NCBI GenBank assembly: GCA_002742885.1
Contig: PDOO01000023.1
Coordinates: 124,001 to 188,000, forward strand
Direction: 5' to 3'
Length of the DNA: 64,000 bases
DNA from: Candidatus Cloacimonadota bacterium
GTDB taxonomy: Bacteria; Cloacimonadota; Cloacimonadia; Cloacimonadales; GCA-2742885
Made by a program: the position numbers and the translations under genes. Below, in pieces: positions 35,478 through 43,633 of the stretch. The number at the start of each line of letters is the position of its first letter. Positions within the stretch are counted from its first letter, which is position 1. The notes beneath the pieces are model-generated. The model saw nothing but the letters and a program-made list of their open reading frames with translations. It was not told the origin of the DNA and made no database searches.

Positions 35478-36137
35478 GTGATAAAAGCAGTTATATTTGA
35501 TTTGGACGGAACATTATTATATACAATAGAAGATATCAGAGATTGCATGAATGAATTTTTGAAAAAAAATAATTTTCCGGAGCATTCAGAAGAAAAGTAT
35601 TGTCGATTCGTCGGAGACGGGGTGGAAGATTTAATCAAAAGAGCTGTTCCGAAGGAATATATTAACGAAGATATTTTACGGGATGCTTTGGATTTTTTTC
35701 GCAAAGATTACAGGGTACGATGGAGAGTAAATACGAGACCTTACGAGGGGATTCCGGATTTGGTTGAAAAATTGAAAGAAAATAATTTTCTTGTTGCAGT
35801 TCTTTCCAATAAACCTCATGAATTTACGGTAACTATGGTAAACGAGATTTTCGGTAACGATTATTTCGAGGAAATTCAAGGCGGAGTAAAAGGTTTCCCT
35901 TTAAAACCTGATCCTTTTACCGTAAACAAGCTTTTGGAAAAATTAAAACTTTCTCCGGAAGAAACCGTTTTCGTCGGAGATTCGGATATTGATATTTTGA
36001 CGGCTCGTAATTACGGAGCAAAATCAATCGGAGTTTCCTGGGGATTTCGGGGAAGGGAAGAATTGGAAAATACCGGAGCCGACTTTATTGCCGAAAAGCC
36101 TGAAGATATTCTGGACTTTATTAAAAAACAAAAATAA
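35478..36137 (+). CDS. gph: HAD-superfamily phosphatase, phosphoglycolate-phosphatase-like
   Basis: 219 residues from GTG 35478 after AGGAAGGA. HAD motif I FDLDGTLL (8-15, nucleophile D8-type Asp), cap domain helices at about 17-85, motif II VLSNKP, motif III Lys in LKPDP, and motif IV FVGDSDIDILTARN. This matches the Gph/PGP subgroup that removes phosphate from 2-phosphoglycolate; HAD specificity is hard to assign, and a broader sugar-phosphate phosphatase or pyrophosphatase PpaX-like role is possible. Confidence 0.8.
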   Translation: MIKAVIFDLDGTLLYTIEDIRDCMNEFLKKNNFPEHSEEKYCRFVGDGVEDLIKRAVPKEYINEDILRDALDFFRKDYRVRWRVNTRPYEGIPDLVEKLKENNFLVAVLSNKPHEFTVTMVNEIFGNDYFEEIQGGVKGFPLKPDPFTVNKLLEKLKLSPEETVFVGDSDIDILTARNYGAKSIGVSWGFRGREELENTGADFIAEKPEDILDFIKKQK

Positions 36138-36265
36138 AAATTTGATGGGAAAAAACTGTTTTTTTATAAAAAGATTGTCAAACTTATCGGTTTTAAAATT
36201 ATTACCCGATCAGTTACCGAATGAAACAAGTCCGAGATTAATTTAAACCTGAACAGGAATTGATT

Positions 36266-37585
36266 ATGGAAAAAATTTACAATAACGCAAACGGTTCTGC
36301 GGAAATCAAAATAAGCGAAGATTCTTTTTCCGCCTTTTTAACGATAAACGATGACGGCGTTTTACAAAACGAAAACGATTTGTTAAGTCTTATTGAAGAA
36401 TCAGGAATTACATGGGGTTTTGAAAATGCCGCTCTTTACAATGAAGAAAACGGCATCAGGAAAAAAACGGGAGAACCTTTTCTTATTGCTTTGGGAGATA
36501 AATTTGACGAACCGGAAGCAGAATTTAATCCTCTTTTCAATCCGGAAGAAAGTTTTAATCCTTCATCGTTCGCTAATCGTTTTCATCTGCTTAAAGACTT
36601 TGATTTTGCGGAAAAAGACTCGGCTTTGGCTCAACTGTTTATTACGAAGAGCGGGATTACCGGACGCAATGTTTACGGAACGGAAATTTCTCCTGAATTT
36701 TCTGATGAAGAGATTTTAAAAAAACATCTGGGCGAAAACGTTTTTTATTCAGAAGAAAAAAGTATGATAATGGCTGCCAAGGCAGGTTATCCTTATCTTG
36801 ATGAAGAAGGAAAAGTTAACGTAAAATCTGATTTCGAGATAAATGAAAATATCGGGCTTAATTTTGATAATTTTGGATTGAGAGGAAATCTTACCGTCAA
36901 CGGCAATGTCAGTGAAAAAATAAAAATGAAAATAGACGGAAACCTGACGGTTAACGGAGATATAAACGATGCTGATATCGAAATTTCGGGGCAGGTTTCA
37001 ATTAACGGCGATATAATGAATTGTAAAGAAACCGGAATAGTTGCTCAGGGAAACGTGTCGTTTAATTCTGCCGAAAGCGCCAGAGTGGTTACCGCTGGAC
37101 AAATTTATTTTGAAGACAATGCTCATTTTTGCCGATTAATAGCCGAAAAAGGAATTTACGGTTCGGAAAAAGGAAGCGCCATCGTAGGCGGATTAATTCA
37201 AAGCGGAGAACATATAGAAGCGGCTGTCATCGGAAATCCCGGAGCTATAGGCACCGAGACAGAAATAACCATAAGTCCGTTTATAAAGGAAAAAATGCTG
37301 GTTTTGAATAAAGAATCGGTTAAGTTGCGCGATCATCCGGAGCATCGGGAAAGAATGGCTTTTTTGACTGCTGAAATGGAAAAATTGGCGGAAAAATACG
37401 AAGAAGCGATTAATAAAGCATTGCTCCCCGATCAACAGATTCCAAGACATATTACCGTTTTTAAAAAAATATTCGGCGGCACTTATTTGAGAATCCTGAA
37501 AAAATCTATCACCGTTTCCGAAGAATTGGAAAGAGTCTCTTTTTCCATAGTCAACGGAGAATTTTTTACCGATGAATTTAATTAA
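36266..37585 (+). CDS. FapA/DUF342 beta-helix protein
   Basis: 439 residues from ATG 36266, which follows AGGA by 7 bp; the frame continues upstream only to a TTG. The N-terminal DUF342-type domain covers about 1-190 (ITKSGITGRNVYGTEI is the GxxGxxVxG hallmark). It is followed by a right-handed beta-helix of short repeats (LRGNLTVNGNVSEKIKMKID; LTVNGDINDADIEISGQVSINGDI), then a coiled coil at about 345-385 and a tail. FapA-like proteins are linked to flagellar or polymer assembly in other bacteria; no flagellar genes are here, so the function is open. Confidence 0.75.
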   Translation: MEKIYNNANGSAEIKISEDSFSAFLTINDDGVLQNENDLLSLIEESGITWGFENAALYNEENGIRKKTGEPFLIALGDKFDEPEAEFNPLFNPEESFNPSSFANRFHLLKDFDFAEKDSALAQLFITKSGITGRNVYGTEISPEFSDEEILKKHLGENVFYSEEKSMIMAAKAGYPYLDEEGKVNVKSDFEINENIGLNFDNFGLRGNLTVNGNVSEKIKMKIDGNLTVNGDINDADIEISGQVSINGDIMNCKETGIVAQGNVSFNSAESARVVTAGQIYFEDNAHFCRLIAEKGIYGSEKGSAIVGGLIQSGEHIEAAVIGNPGAIGTETEITISPFIKEKMLVLNKESVKLRDHPEHRERMAFLTAEMEKLAEKYEEAINKALLPDQQIPRHITVFKKIFGGTYLRILKKSITVSEELERVSFSIVNGEFFTDEFN

Positions 37586-37705
37586 ATAAGTTGAGCATAT
37601 TTACGGCTTTGATTATTTTTCTTGACGAATATCACTGAAAAATAGTTTTTACCTAATCTTTTAAATAATATGGTTTTAAATAAAAAAATAAATAAGGAGA
37701 CTTTC

Positions 37706-37888
37706 ATGGCAAAGAATAATCGCGGAAAAATTTTAAGAAAAATGCCTGCCAACGGTCGCGGAAATTGCCCTCTCTGCTCAAGAACGGCCGCCAAACTTCT
37801 TTGGGAAGTGAAAAACGGCGATGAGACCATCAACGTTTGCAAACGTTGTCGAAATAGAGATGCAGCTAAGATTTTGGCAGCTGAATAA
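37706..37888 (+). CDS. 60-residue zinc-ribbon protein
   Basis: 60 residues from ATG 37706, preceded by AAGGAG with 6-bp spacing; the frame extends to ATG 37670 without a ribosome site. Basic N-terminus (AKNNRGKILRKMPANGRGN) followed by CPLC (C21, C24) and CKRC (C45, C48), a four-cysteine zinc ribbon, and a short helical tail. Basic charge and size resemble small ribosomal or RNA-binding zinc proteins, but I cannot match it to a known family. It has its own terminator at 37914, so it is a single-gene unit. Confidence 0.75.
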   Translation: MAKNNRGKILRKMPANGRGNCPLCSRTAAKLLWEVKNGDETINVCKRCRNRDAAKILAAE

Positions 37889-37913
37889 CAATAATTGTAA
37901 AATATTATAAAAT

Positions 37914-37938
37914 AAACCCGTACCGATACGGGTTTTTT
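37914..37938 (+). terminator. Terminator after zinc-ribbon gene
   Basis: ACCCGTA (37916-37922), CCGA loop, TACGGGT (37927-37933), followed by T residues to 37938. Confidence 0.9.
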
Positions 37939-38009
37939 ATTTGTCTGAATTTTAAATTTTTATTTTACTCGCAACATTAAAATCACAAATTTAAAGAAAA
38001 AAATTTAAA

Positions 38010-38060
38010 TGTAACCAATTCCCCTTTTGAACATTTCAGCTGTTGAATCCCTAAGAGAGG
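38010..38060 (+). promoter_or_regulatory. Candidate regulatory region of second sigma cassette
   Basis: TGTAACCAATT (38010-38020) and CAGCTGTTGAA (38037-38047) precede the sigma gene and resemble TGTAACAATT and CAGCTG upstream of cassette 1, with different spacing. Shared control, perhaps autoregulation, is inferred. GAGAGG (38055-38060) is the ribosome site. Confidence 0.3.
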
Positions 38061-38069
38061 TACGGTAAA

Positions 38070-38606
38070 TTGACTGAGTTGGAATTGATAAAAAAAGCCC
38101 GAAAAAATCCGGAAGCTTTTGATTGTCTTTATCGAAAATATTATCCGAAAATAAACGCCTTTGTTTTTCATCGCGTCGGTTCCGAGGATATAAGACAGGA
38201 GATAGTTTCCAATACGTTTTTTAAAGCGATGAACAAAATAACTTTATTCCGAATTTTGGAAGCGAGAAGAACAAGTTTTTCGGCTTGGCTTTATCGAATT
38301 GCCGTCAATGAAATAGCTCAATATTATCGCAGAAACAGTTCTCGCTCCAAAATGTTGGAAAATTATAAATCGATTTCAGAACAAGACGGAGAAAAAATGG
38401 ATTATCCGTTGTTTGAAAAAGTTAAATTATTGATGGATGATTTGAAAGAGGAAGAAAAAAATTTACTGACTTTGCGTTTCTTTGAAAAATTAAGTTTTGC
38501 CGAAATAGCCGAAATAATGAAAAAAAAAGAAAATGCCGTTAAAGTAAGAACGCACAGAATTTTGAAAAAACTGCGAGAAAAAATCGGAGATAATTATGAA
38601 TTATAA
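38070..38606 (+). CDS. ECF-family RNA polymerase sigma factor (cassette 2)
   Basis: 178 residues from TTG 38070 with GAGAGG 9 bp upstream. Sigma region 2 at about 8-85 (IRQEIVSNTFFKAMNKITLF, FSAWLYRIAVNEIAQYYRR), region 4 at about 115-172 (LKEEEKNLLTLRFFEKLSFAEIAEIMKKKENAVKVRTHR). EIVSNxFFKAM and FSAWLYRIA are shared exactly with the cassette 1 sigma factor, showing recent common ancestry. It overlaps the anti-sigma-like gene by 11 bp. The target regulon is unknown; by analogy an envelope-stress response. Confidence 0.9.
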   Translation: MTELELIKKARKNPEAFDCLYRKYYPKINAFVFHRVGSEDIRQEIVSNTFFKAMNKITLFRILEARRTSFSAWLYRIAVNEIAQYYRRNSSRSKMLENYKSISEQDGEKMDYPLFEKVKLLMDDLKEEEKNLLTLRFFEKLSFAEIAEIMKKKENAVKVRTHRILKKLREKIGDNYEL

Positions 38607-39072
38607 AGAATTTGAACGCAAGCTTGAAGAAATGGAAGTCCCTGATCCTCCTTTATCTGCGGACAAGGAACGTCTTAAAGGAGAAATACATCTCAAATAT
38701 TTCAGGGAATCATCTAAAGTCTTTTTTGCTTTTAAACCGGCTGCGATATTTTCTTTTATATTATCGTTGCTTTTGACCTTGACCGTTGTTCGTCCCGAAA
38801 CAGCCATGAAAGCCAATCGTTTTTTGGGACTTAATCATCGAGACAATTGTCTTGAGGATACAAATTTGGATAAATTATTGAATACGCTGGATTACACTTC
38901 GATAAACAATCCCCGATTAAAATCATCTCTTGATCCTTCGGAGTTCAGCGAAGAAAAAGCTTATATTATCAGGCAATACAGATCAAAAGAAAACGGATCT
39001 GTGATGATTGTATCGGAATTTAAATCTCAAACCGAAGAAAATTTTATACCGGTAACCTCGGAAAGTTACTGA
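38596..39072 (+). CDS. Membrane anti-sigma-factor-like protein (cassette 2)
   Basis: 158 residues. Cytoplasmic N-terminus of about 45 residues (FERKLEEMEVPDPPLSADKERLKGEIHLKYF), one membrane helix at about 48-66 (KPAAIFSFILSLLLTLTVV), and a periplasmic part ending in a motif AYIIRQYRSKENGSVMIVSE shared with cassette 1. Also shared are a central LDxLLN segment and a 'vPd/e..............LK...L/H..rff' cytoplasmic pattern. No zinc-binding HxxxCxxC. Anti-sigma role is inferred from its overlap with the sigma gene and its topology. Confidence 0.6.
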   Translation: MNYKEFERKLEEMEVPDPPLSADKERLKGEIHLKYFRESSKVFFAFKPAAIFSFILSLLLTLTVVRPETAMKANRFLGLNHRDNCLEDTNLDKLLNTLDYTSINNPRLKSSLDPSEFSEEKAYIIRQYRSKENGSVMIVSEFKSQTEENFIPVTSESY

Positions 39073-39083
39073 AAGGAGATAAA

Positions 39084-40298
39084 ATGAAATACGCAAAAAT
39101 AACATTATTGCTTGTGATGCTTGTTGCGGCGACAGTGATTTGCGCCGTCGAAAAAAAACCGTATATGGGCGTAAGTATGAGAGAACCCCGAGCAGAGGTT
39201 CTTAAAGAGTTGAATGCAAACATTAATTACGGCATTTTGCTCTCCGGAATTGTTAAGGGCAGTCCCGCTGAAAAAGCCGGCTTGGAAAAAAACGATATTT
39301 TGATTCGATTTAACGGAGAAAAACTTTATACCGTAAGCCAATTTGATAAAATGATGGAGCTTGAAAAAGCAGGCAATAAGGTAAAACTTGAATTTATGAG
39401 AGACGGCAAAAAGAAAAAAACATCTCTTGTTTTGGCTGACAGAGAAGAATTTAAAAATGCTTCTTCAGGTTTGCATCTCGGTGTTTATACCAATGAATTA
39501 AGTGATTGGAAAGCCGGAAAACTCGGTTTAAAAAGCAATTGCGGAGTTCAAATATCAGGAATTGTTCCCGATTCTCCGGCTGAAAAAGCAGGGTTGGAGA
39601 AAAAAGATATTATTTTGGAATTGGCAGGCGAAAAAGTTTATACCGGAAATCAAATTACCAAAATGCTGAAAAATTACGCCAAAGGAGATATTATTGATCT
39701 TAAAATTTGGAGAGACAAGAAAGAAATTATTCTGAAAGCAGAACTTGATTATCGCAAAAGGCATCGCAATATTTCTGATTTTTTTAATAAACCTGACAAT
39801 ATCTACGTTTATAATTTCGGAAATTCCGATAAAAAAGTTATCGGTATCAACGTTAAACCGATTCCTCGTAAAATAAAGAAGAAATTAAAGCTTAAATCAG
39901 GAGTTTCCGTTGATTATGTGCGAAAAGACTATCCCGCGGATAAAGCCGGGATTAAACCGGGTGACGTTATCCTGAAAGTAAACGGGAAAAAAATAGATTT
40001 TGCCGGAGATTTGCGTTCCGCAATCAGAGAAGCTGAGTTCGGCGATGAAATTACTCTTTTGACTTTACAAGACGGCAAGAGAATAAAACGAAAAGTAAAA
40101 GTTGATAAAGAAAATCAATTCGAGATAAATATCAATGACAATAATATCCGTATTTTCATAAATGATGAATCTGCCGGAAATATTAAAGAAAAGATAATTA
40201 AAGAGATTGATTTGGAAAAAATAAAGGATAACGTTAAAGATGTTCTGGAAGATGATTTTGATATTAATATCGAATTTGACAATGAACGAAATCTTTGA
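39084..40298 (+). CDS. Exported protein with three PDZ domains (cassette 2)
   Basis: 404 residues. Signal peptide 1-21 (VICAVEK). PDZ domains at about 25-115 (YMGVSMRE; GSPAEKAGLEKNDILIRFNG), 128-220 (LGVYTNE; DSPAEKAGLEKKDIILELAG) and 255-340 (IGINVKPIP; DYPADKAGIKPGDVILKVNG), then an acidic C-terminal tail of about 50 residues. No protease domain. GSPAEKAGLEK(N/K)DI is nearly identical in PDZ1 and PDZ2, suggesting internal duplication. It is third in the cassette, as in cassette 1, and probably senses periplasmic ligands. Confidence 0.8.
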   Translation: MKYAKITLLLVMLVAATVICAVEKKPYMGVSMREPRAEVLKELNANINYGILLSGIVKGSPAEKAGLEKNDILIRFNGEKLYTVSQFDKMMELEKAGNKVKLEFMRDGKKKKTSLVLADREEFKNASSGLHLGVYTNELSDWKAGKLGLKSNCGVQISGIVPDSPAEKAGLEKKDIILELAGEKVYTGNQITKMLKNYAKGDIIDLKIWRDKKEIILKAELDYRKRHRNISDFFNKPDNIYVYNFGNSDKKVIGINVKPIPRKIKKKLKLKSGVSVDYVRKDYPADKAGIKPGDVILKVNGKKIDFAGDLRSAIREAEFGDEITLLTLQDGKRIKRKVKVDKENQFEININDNNIRIFINDESAGNIKEKIIKEIDLEKIKDNVKDVLEDDFDINIEFDNERNL

Positions 40299-40321
40299 TA
40301 AAAAATCATGATTGTTTTTTC

Positions 40322-40344
40322 AAGCTCCTTCGGGAGCTTTTTTT
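40322..40344 (+). terminator. Terminator after cassette 2, UUCG tetraloop
   Basis: AAGCTCC (40322-40328), TTCG, GGAGCTT (40333-40339), then T residues to 40344. Confidence 0.95.
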
Positions 40345-40739
40345 ATTGCCTGCAAAAAATGTTTGCATGAGTAAAGAAAGATGAATAATTACTTTACAAG
40401 ATTTATTTTTTCCGATTTTTATTCTTAATTATTGCCGTAAAATTTTTTGCCGTTTTAATTTGCGCATCTGAGTTTAATTAAGACTTTCTTCTTTTAAATT
40501 ATGATTTTTTATTCTTGCTTTGATTTGATTTTTTCAATTTTGAAATGGCGTTATCGGTTTATTGATGGTAAATTAAGTCTTTTAGAATTTTATTTATTCT
40601 TATTTGAAAAAACATCTTGATTACCGGTTATATATTTTTTTTATGGCTTATTAAAGTGTTAATTTGTTTTTTATTATTTTTAACTCTTTATATTATGCTG
40701 AGTTATAGTTTTTAATAAAATGAAAATATTGAGGATATT
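40345..40739 (+). other. AT-rich intergenic region before ribH
   Basis: About 395 bp, strongly T-rich on the plus strand, with no supported gene, RNA or repeat. I looked for the conserved stems of an FMN riboswitch because ribH follows and saw none. The only clear signal is the ribH ribosome site GAGGA near 40732. Confidence 0.6.
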
Positions 40740-41201
40740 ATGAAAATATATGAAGGTAAGCTTGTTGTAGGAAAGGAAAAATTTGCAATTATTGTCAGCA
40801 GATTTAATGAATTTATCAATACCAAATTGATGGAAGGAGCCATTGATTGCCTCAAACGTCACGGGGCAGATGATTCTCAAATTGATATTATTTGGGTTCC
40901 GGGAGCTTTTGAAATTCCTCTTACCGCCAAGAAATTCGCGGCAACCGGAAATTATGATTCTGTTATTTGTCTCGGAACGGTTATCCGGGGTGCAACACCT
41001 CATTTCGATTATGTTTCTGCTGAAGTAAGCAAAGGCGTGGCAAGTGTCGGCTTGGAAGCAAATTTGCCTGTAATTTTCGGGGTGTTGACTACGGATTCCA
41101 TTGAGCAGGCGATTGAAAGAGCCGGAACTAAAGTCGGCAACAAGGGTTGGGATGCCGCTCTTTCCGCAATTGAAACGGTTAATTTATTCCGGGGACTGTA
41201 A
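40740..41201 (+). CDS. ribH: 6,7-dimethyl-8-ribityllumazine synthase
   Basis: 153 residues. Penultimate riboflavin step: condenses the ribityl-aminouracil with 3,4-dihydroxy-2-butanone 4-phosphate. Motifs [15 protein letters not shown] (20-34), [30 protein letters not shown] (catalytic His in the PHFDYV segment) and [17 protein letters not shown]. Normal length for an icosahedral or pentameric lumazine synthase. It is 3 bp ahead of nusB, the common ribH-nusB pairing. Other rib genes are not present. Confidence 0.97.
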   Translation: MKIYEGKLVVGKEKFAIIVSRFNEFINTKLMEGAIDCLKRHGADDSQIDIIWVPGAFEIPLTAKKFAATGNYDSVICLGTVIRGATPHFDYVSAEVSKGVASVGLEANLPVIFGVLTTDSIEQAIERAGTKVGNKGWDAALSAIETVNLFRGL

Positions 41202-41204
41202 ATT

Positions 41205-41651
41205 ATGGGAATGCGCAGAAAAAGTCGAGAACTTGCTTTGCAAACATTATATTCATTGAGTTTTGAACCTGTTGACGATTATTTGGGCATGTTGTCGATT
41301 ATCGATAAAACGTCGCCGAGATTATTGGAAATTGCCGACAGGGAAGATATTGATTCAGAATCTCCCATCTTTGAATTTGCCGGAAATATTCTTTTGAATA
41401 CGGTTAAAAATATCATATCTATTGATGACGAAATAAAAAATCACACCAAAAATTGGAGCTTTGACCGTATAGCTGCTCTTGACAAAAACTTATTGAGAAT
41501 TGCCGCTTACGAAATTATTTATACGGAAACCCCGGTTCCGATCGTTATTGATGAAGCTGTTGAAATTTCAAAAAAATATTGTTCGGAAAAGTCGGGAAAA
41601 TTCATTAACGGCATTTTGAATGCCATAGGAAAAGATTGCGAGAAAAAATAA
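41205..41651 (+). CDS. nusB: Transcription antitermination factor NusB
   Basis: 148 residues. Starts MGMRRKSRELALQTLYSL, the NusB arginine-rich RNA-binding N-terminus. The C-terminal hallmark is FDRIAALDKNLLRIAAYEIIY, then PVPIVIDEAVEISKKYCSEKSGKFINGIL. It binds boxA RNA with NusE (S10) during rRNA transcription. Starts 3 bp after ribH and 1 bp before the glycosyltransferase, implying one transcript. Confidence 0.95.
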   Translation: MGMRRKSRELALQTLYSLSFEPVDDYLGMLSIIDKTSPRLLEIADREDIDSESPIFEFAGNILLNTVKNIISIDDEIKNHTKNWSFDRIAALDKNLLRIAAYEIIYTETPVPIVIDEAVEISKKYCSEKSGKFINGILNAIGKDCEKK

Positions 41652-41652
41652 A

Positions 41653-42543
41653 ATGGCTGATGTTTCGGTAGGAGTAATTGTTTACAATGAAGCTAAAAAT
41701 ATAGCAAAACTTTTGCGCGCTGTCCAAAAATCAAAATTGAATAACGTTACCGTAAAAGAAATTATTGTTGTTTCCAGCGCTTGTACGGACGGTACGGATG
41801 ATATTGTTGAGGATTTTGCAAAATCTGATGATCGTATTATTTTGATTAAAGAACCGGAAAGACGAGGAAAATCAGCGGCAATTAATTTGTTTTTGGCAAA
41901 AGCTTCTTCAGAGTATTGTATAATTGAAAGCGGAGATACCATCCCTGCTCCGGATACAATTGAAAAGATGGTAACGGCATTGACGGAAAATAATACGGGT
42001 ATGAGCGGCGGACGACCTGTTCCGGAAAATTATACCTGTACTTTTATCGGTTTTGCAGTTCAATTATTATGGCGGTTACATCACAAAATGGCTTTGATTT
42101 CTCCTAAGCTCGGCGAAATGATTGCTTTCAGGAACATTGTAAAAGAAATTCCTGAAGAAAGCGCAGTTGATGAAGCAAGCATAGAATCAGAAATTACTAA
42201 AGCCGGTCTTAGAAAAAAATATATTCCTGATGCAATAATACACAATAAAGGACCGGAAACTTTGAGTGATTTTATCAGCCAGAGAAGAAGGATTGCCGCC
42301 GGTCATCTTTGGTTGAAAGAGCAATATAATTATAAAGTATCTTCTCAAAATTCGTCTATTTTATTTCGAATAATGATTGATGAAATATTACAAAGACCCT
42401 TAACTTTACCTTATATTCTTTTGACTGCCGGACTTGAAATTTATTCGAGATTTTTGGGGCGTTACGATTATTGCGTAAAAAAGAAAAATCCGTTTAAATG
42501 GGATATTGCCGAAACAACCAAAAATTTGAGAAGAAAGGATTGA
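41653..42543 (+). CDS. Family 2 glycosyltransferase
   Basis: 296 residues. GT-A fold: N-terminal VSVGVIVYNEAKNIAKLL, nucleotide-binding VVSSACTDGTDDIVEDF, and the metal-site region reads IIESGDTIPAPDT (ESGDT in place of DxD). A later segment ISQRRRIAAGHLWLKEQ resembles the QxxRW-type acceptor motif. The C-terminal 60 residues contain a possible membrane-associated helix (LPYILLTAGLEIYSRFLG). Probably transfers sugar to a cell-surface polymer or lipid. Next to a radical SAM gene 3 bp downstream. Confidence 0.8.
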   Translation: MADVSVGVIVYNEAKNIAKLLRAVQKSKLNNVTVKEIIVVSSACTDGTDDIVEDFAKSDDRIILIKEPERRGKSAAINLFLAKASSEYCIIESGDTIPAPDTIEKMVTALTENNTGMSGGRPVPENYTCTFIGFAVQLLWRLHHKMALISPKLGEMIAFRNIVKEIPEESAVDEASIESEITKAGLRKKYIPDAIIHNKGPETLSDFISQRRRIAAGHLWLKEQYNYKVSSQNSSILFRIMIDEILQRPLTLPYILLTAGLEIYSRFLGRYDYCVKKKNPFKWDIAETTKNLRRKD

Positions 42544-42546
42544 GAA

Positions 42547-43629
42547 ATGATTGGAATAATACCTAAGATATTATTATATAAATCTTTCCGTAAGTTAGGA
42601 TTTCCTCGGATGAAACCGTTGAATTATACGGTCAGTCTTTGTTATCGGTGTAATTCCAGATGTAAAACATGTAATATTTATAAAAAGAAAGCCGAAGAAT
42701 TATCTGTAAAAGAATATAAAAAAATTTTTAAAAGTCTGGGACATTCTCCTTATTGGATCACTTTCAGCGGGGGAGAACCTTTTTTAAGAACCGATATTGT
42801 CGAAATTGTGAAAGCTGCGTACAAAATTTGTAAACCGGCTATCATTAATATTCCCTCTAACGGAATTTTGACCGATAAAATAACGGAAGACGTAAAAAAT
42901 ATTGCTCTGACAACAAGAAAGTCAAAACTTATCATTAATCTTTCTTTTGACGGAATTAAAGGACAGCATGACCATATCAGAAACGTTGCCGGCAACTACG
43001 AAAAGACTTTAAAAACTTACAATAAATTAAAACATCTCAAATTGCCTAATTTGGAAGTGGGGATACATACGGTTATTTCTAAGTTTAACGTTACCGATTT
43101 TTCGGCAATTTCTTCTAAATTAATGAGTTTTAAACCGGATTCTTATATTACGGAAATAGCGGAAGAAAGAATTGAACTGGATACCGTAGGAAAACAAATT
43201 TCTCCCGGATTATTGGAATATCGTTCTGCCATAGATTTTCTCAGTCATCGCATAAAAAACGGTAAATTTTCCGGGATCAGTAAAATTACCCAGGCTTTCA
43301 GGTTGGAATATTACAATCTGGTAAAAAAAATTTTGCGCGATAAAACTCAGGTTATTCCCTGTTATGCCGGTTTTACATCCGTTCAAATAAGCCCTGACGG
43401 GGATGTGTGGGCATGTTGCATCAAAGCAAATCCGGTCGGAAATCTTCGAGAAACAAATTATAACTTTTCTGAAATATGGAATTCCGATAAGATGAAAATA
43501 ATCCGTCGCTCCATAAAAAATAAAGAGTGTTGGTGTCCTTTGGCAAATGCTGCCTATACAAATATGTTGATGGACATTCCTACGGATATCAGAGTCTTTT
43601 ACCGCAGTTTTATTAAATGGTGGACTTAA
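42547..43629 (+). CDS. Radical SAM protein with SPASM-like C-terminal domain
   Basis: 360 residues. The [4Fe-4S] SAM cluster motif CxxxCxxC is C35-C39-C42 (CNSRCKTC), then SGGEPFLRTDI (about 74-84) and a TIM-barrel pattern (INLSFDGIKGQHDHIRN). The C-terminus has a SPASM-like cysteine set (CYAGFTSVQISPDGDVWACC; KNKECWCPLANAAYTNML) that should bind auxiliary Fe-S clusters. Such proteins modify peptides or act as maturases or glycan/lipid enzymes. Substrate unknown; no candidate precursor peptide seen nearby. Oxygen-sensitive chemistry fits an anaerobe. Confidence 0.85.
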   Translation: MIGIIPKILLYKSFRKLGFPRMKPLNYTVSLCYRCNSRCKTCNIYKKKAEELSVKEYKKIFKSLGHSPYWITFSGGEPFLRTDIVEIVKAAYKICKPAIINIPSNGILTDKITEDVKNIALTTRKSKLIINLSFDGIKGQHDHIRNVAGNYEKTLKTYNKLKHLKLPNLEVGIHTVISKFNVTDFSAISSKLMSFKPDSYITEIAEERIELDTVGKQISPGLLEYRSAIDFLSHRIKNGKFSGISKITQAFRLEYYNLVKKILRDKTQVIPCYAGFTSVQISPDGDVWACCIKANPVGNLRETNYNFSEIWNSDKMKIIRRSIKNKECWCPLANAAYTNMLMDIPTDIRVFYRSFIKWWT

Positions 43630-43633
43630 AATA

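Noticed and set aside
40345-40739. FMN riboswitch before ribH
   Set aside because: The conserved RFN stems were looked for and not seen; the region is simply T-rich.
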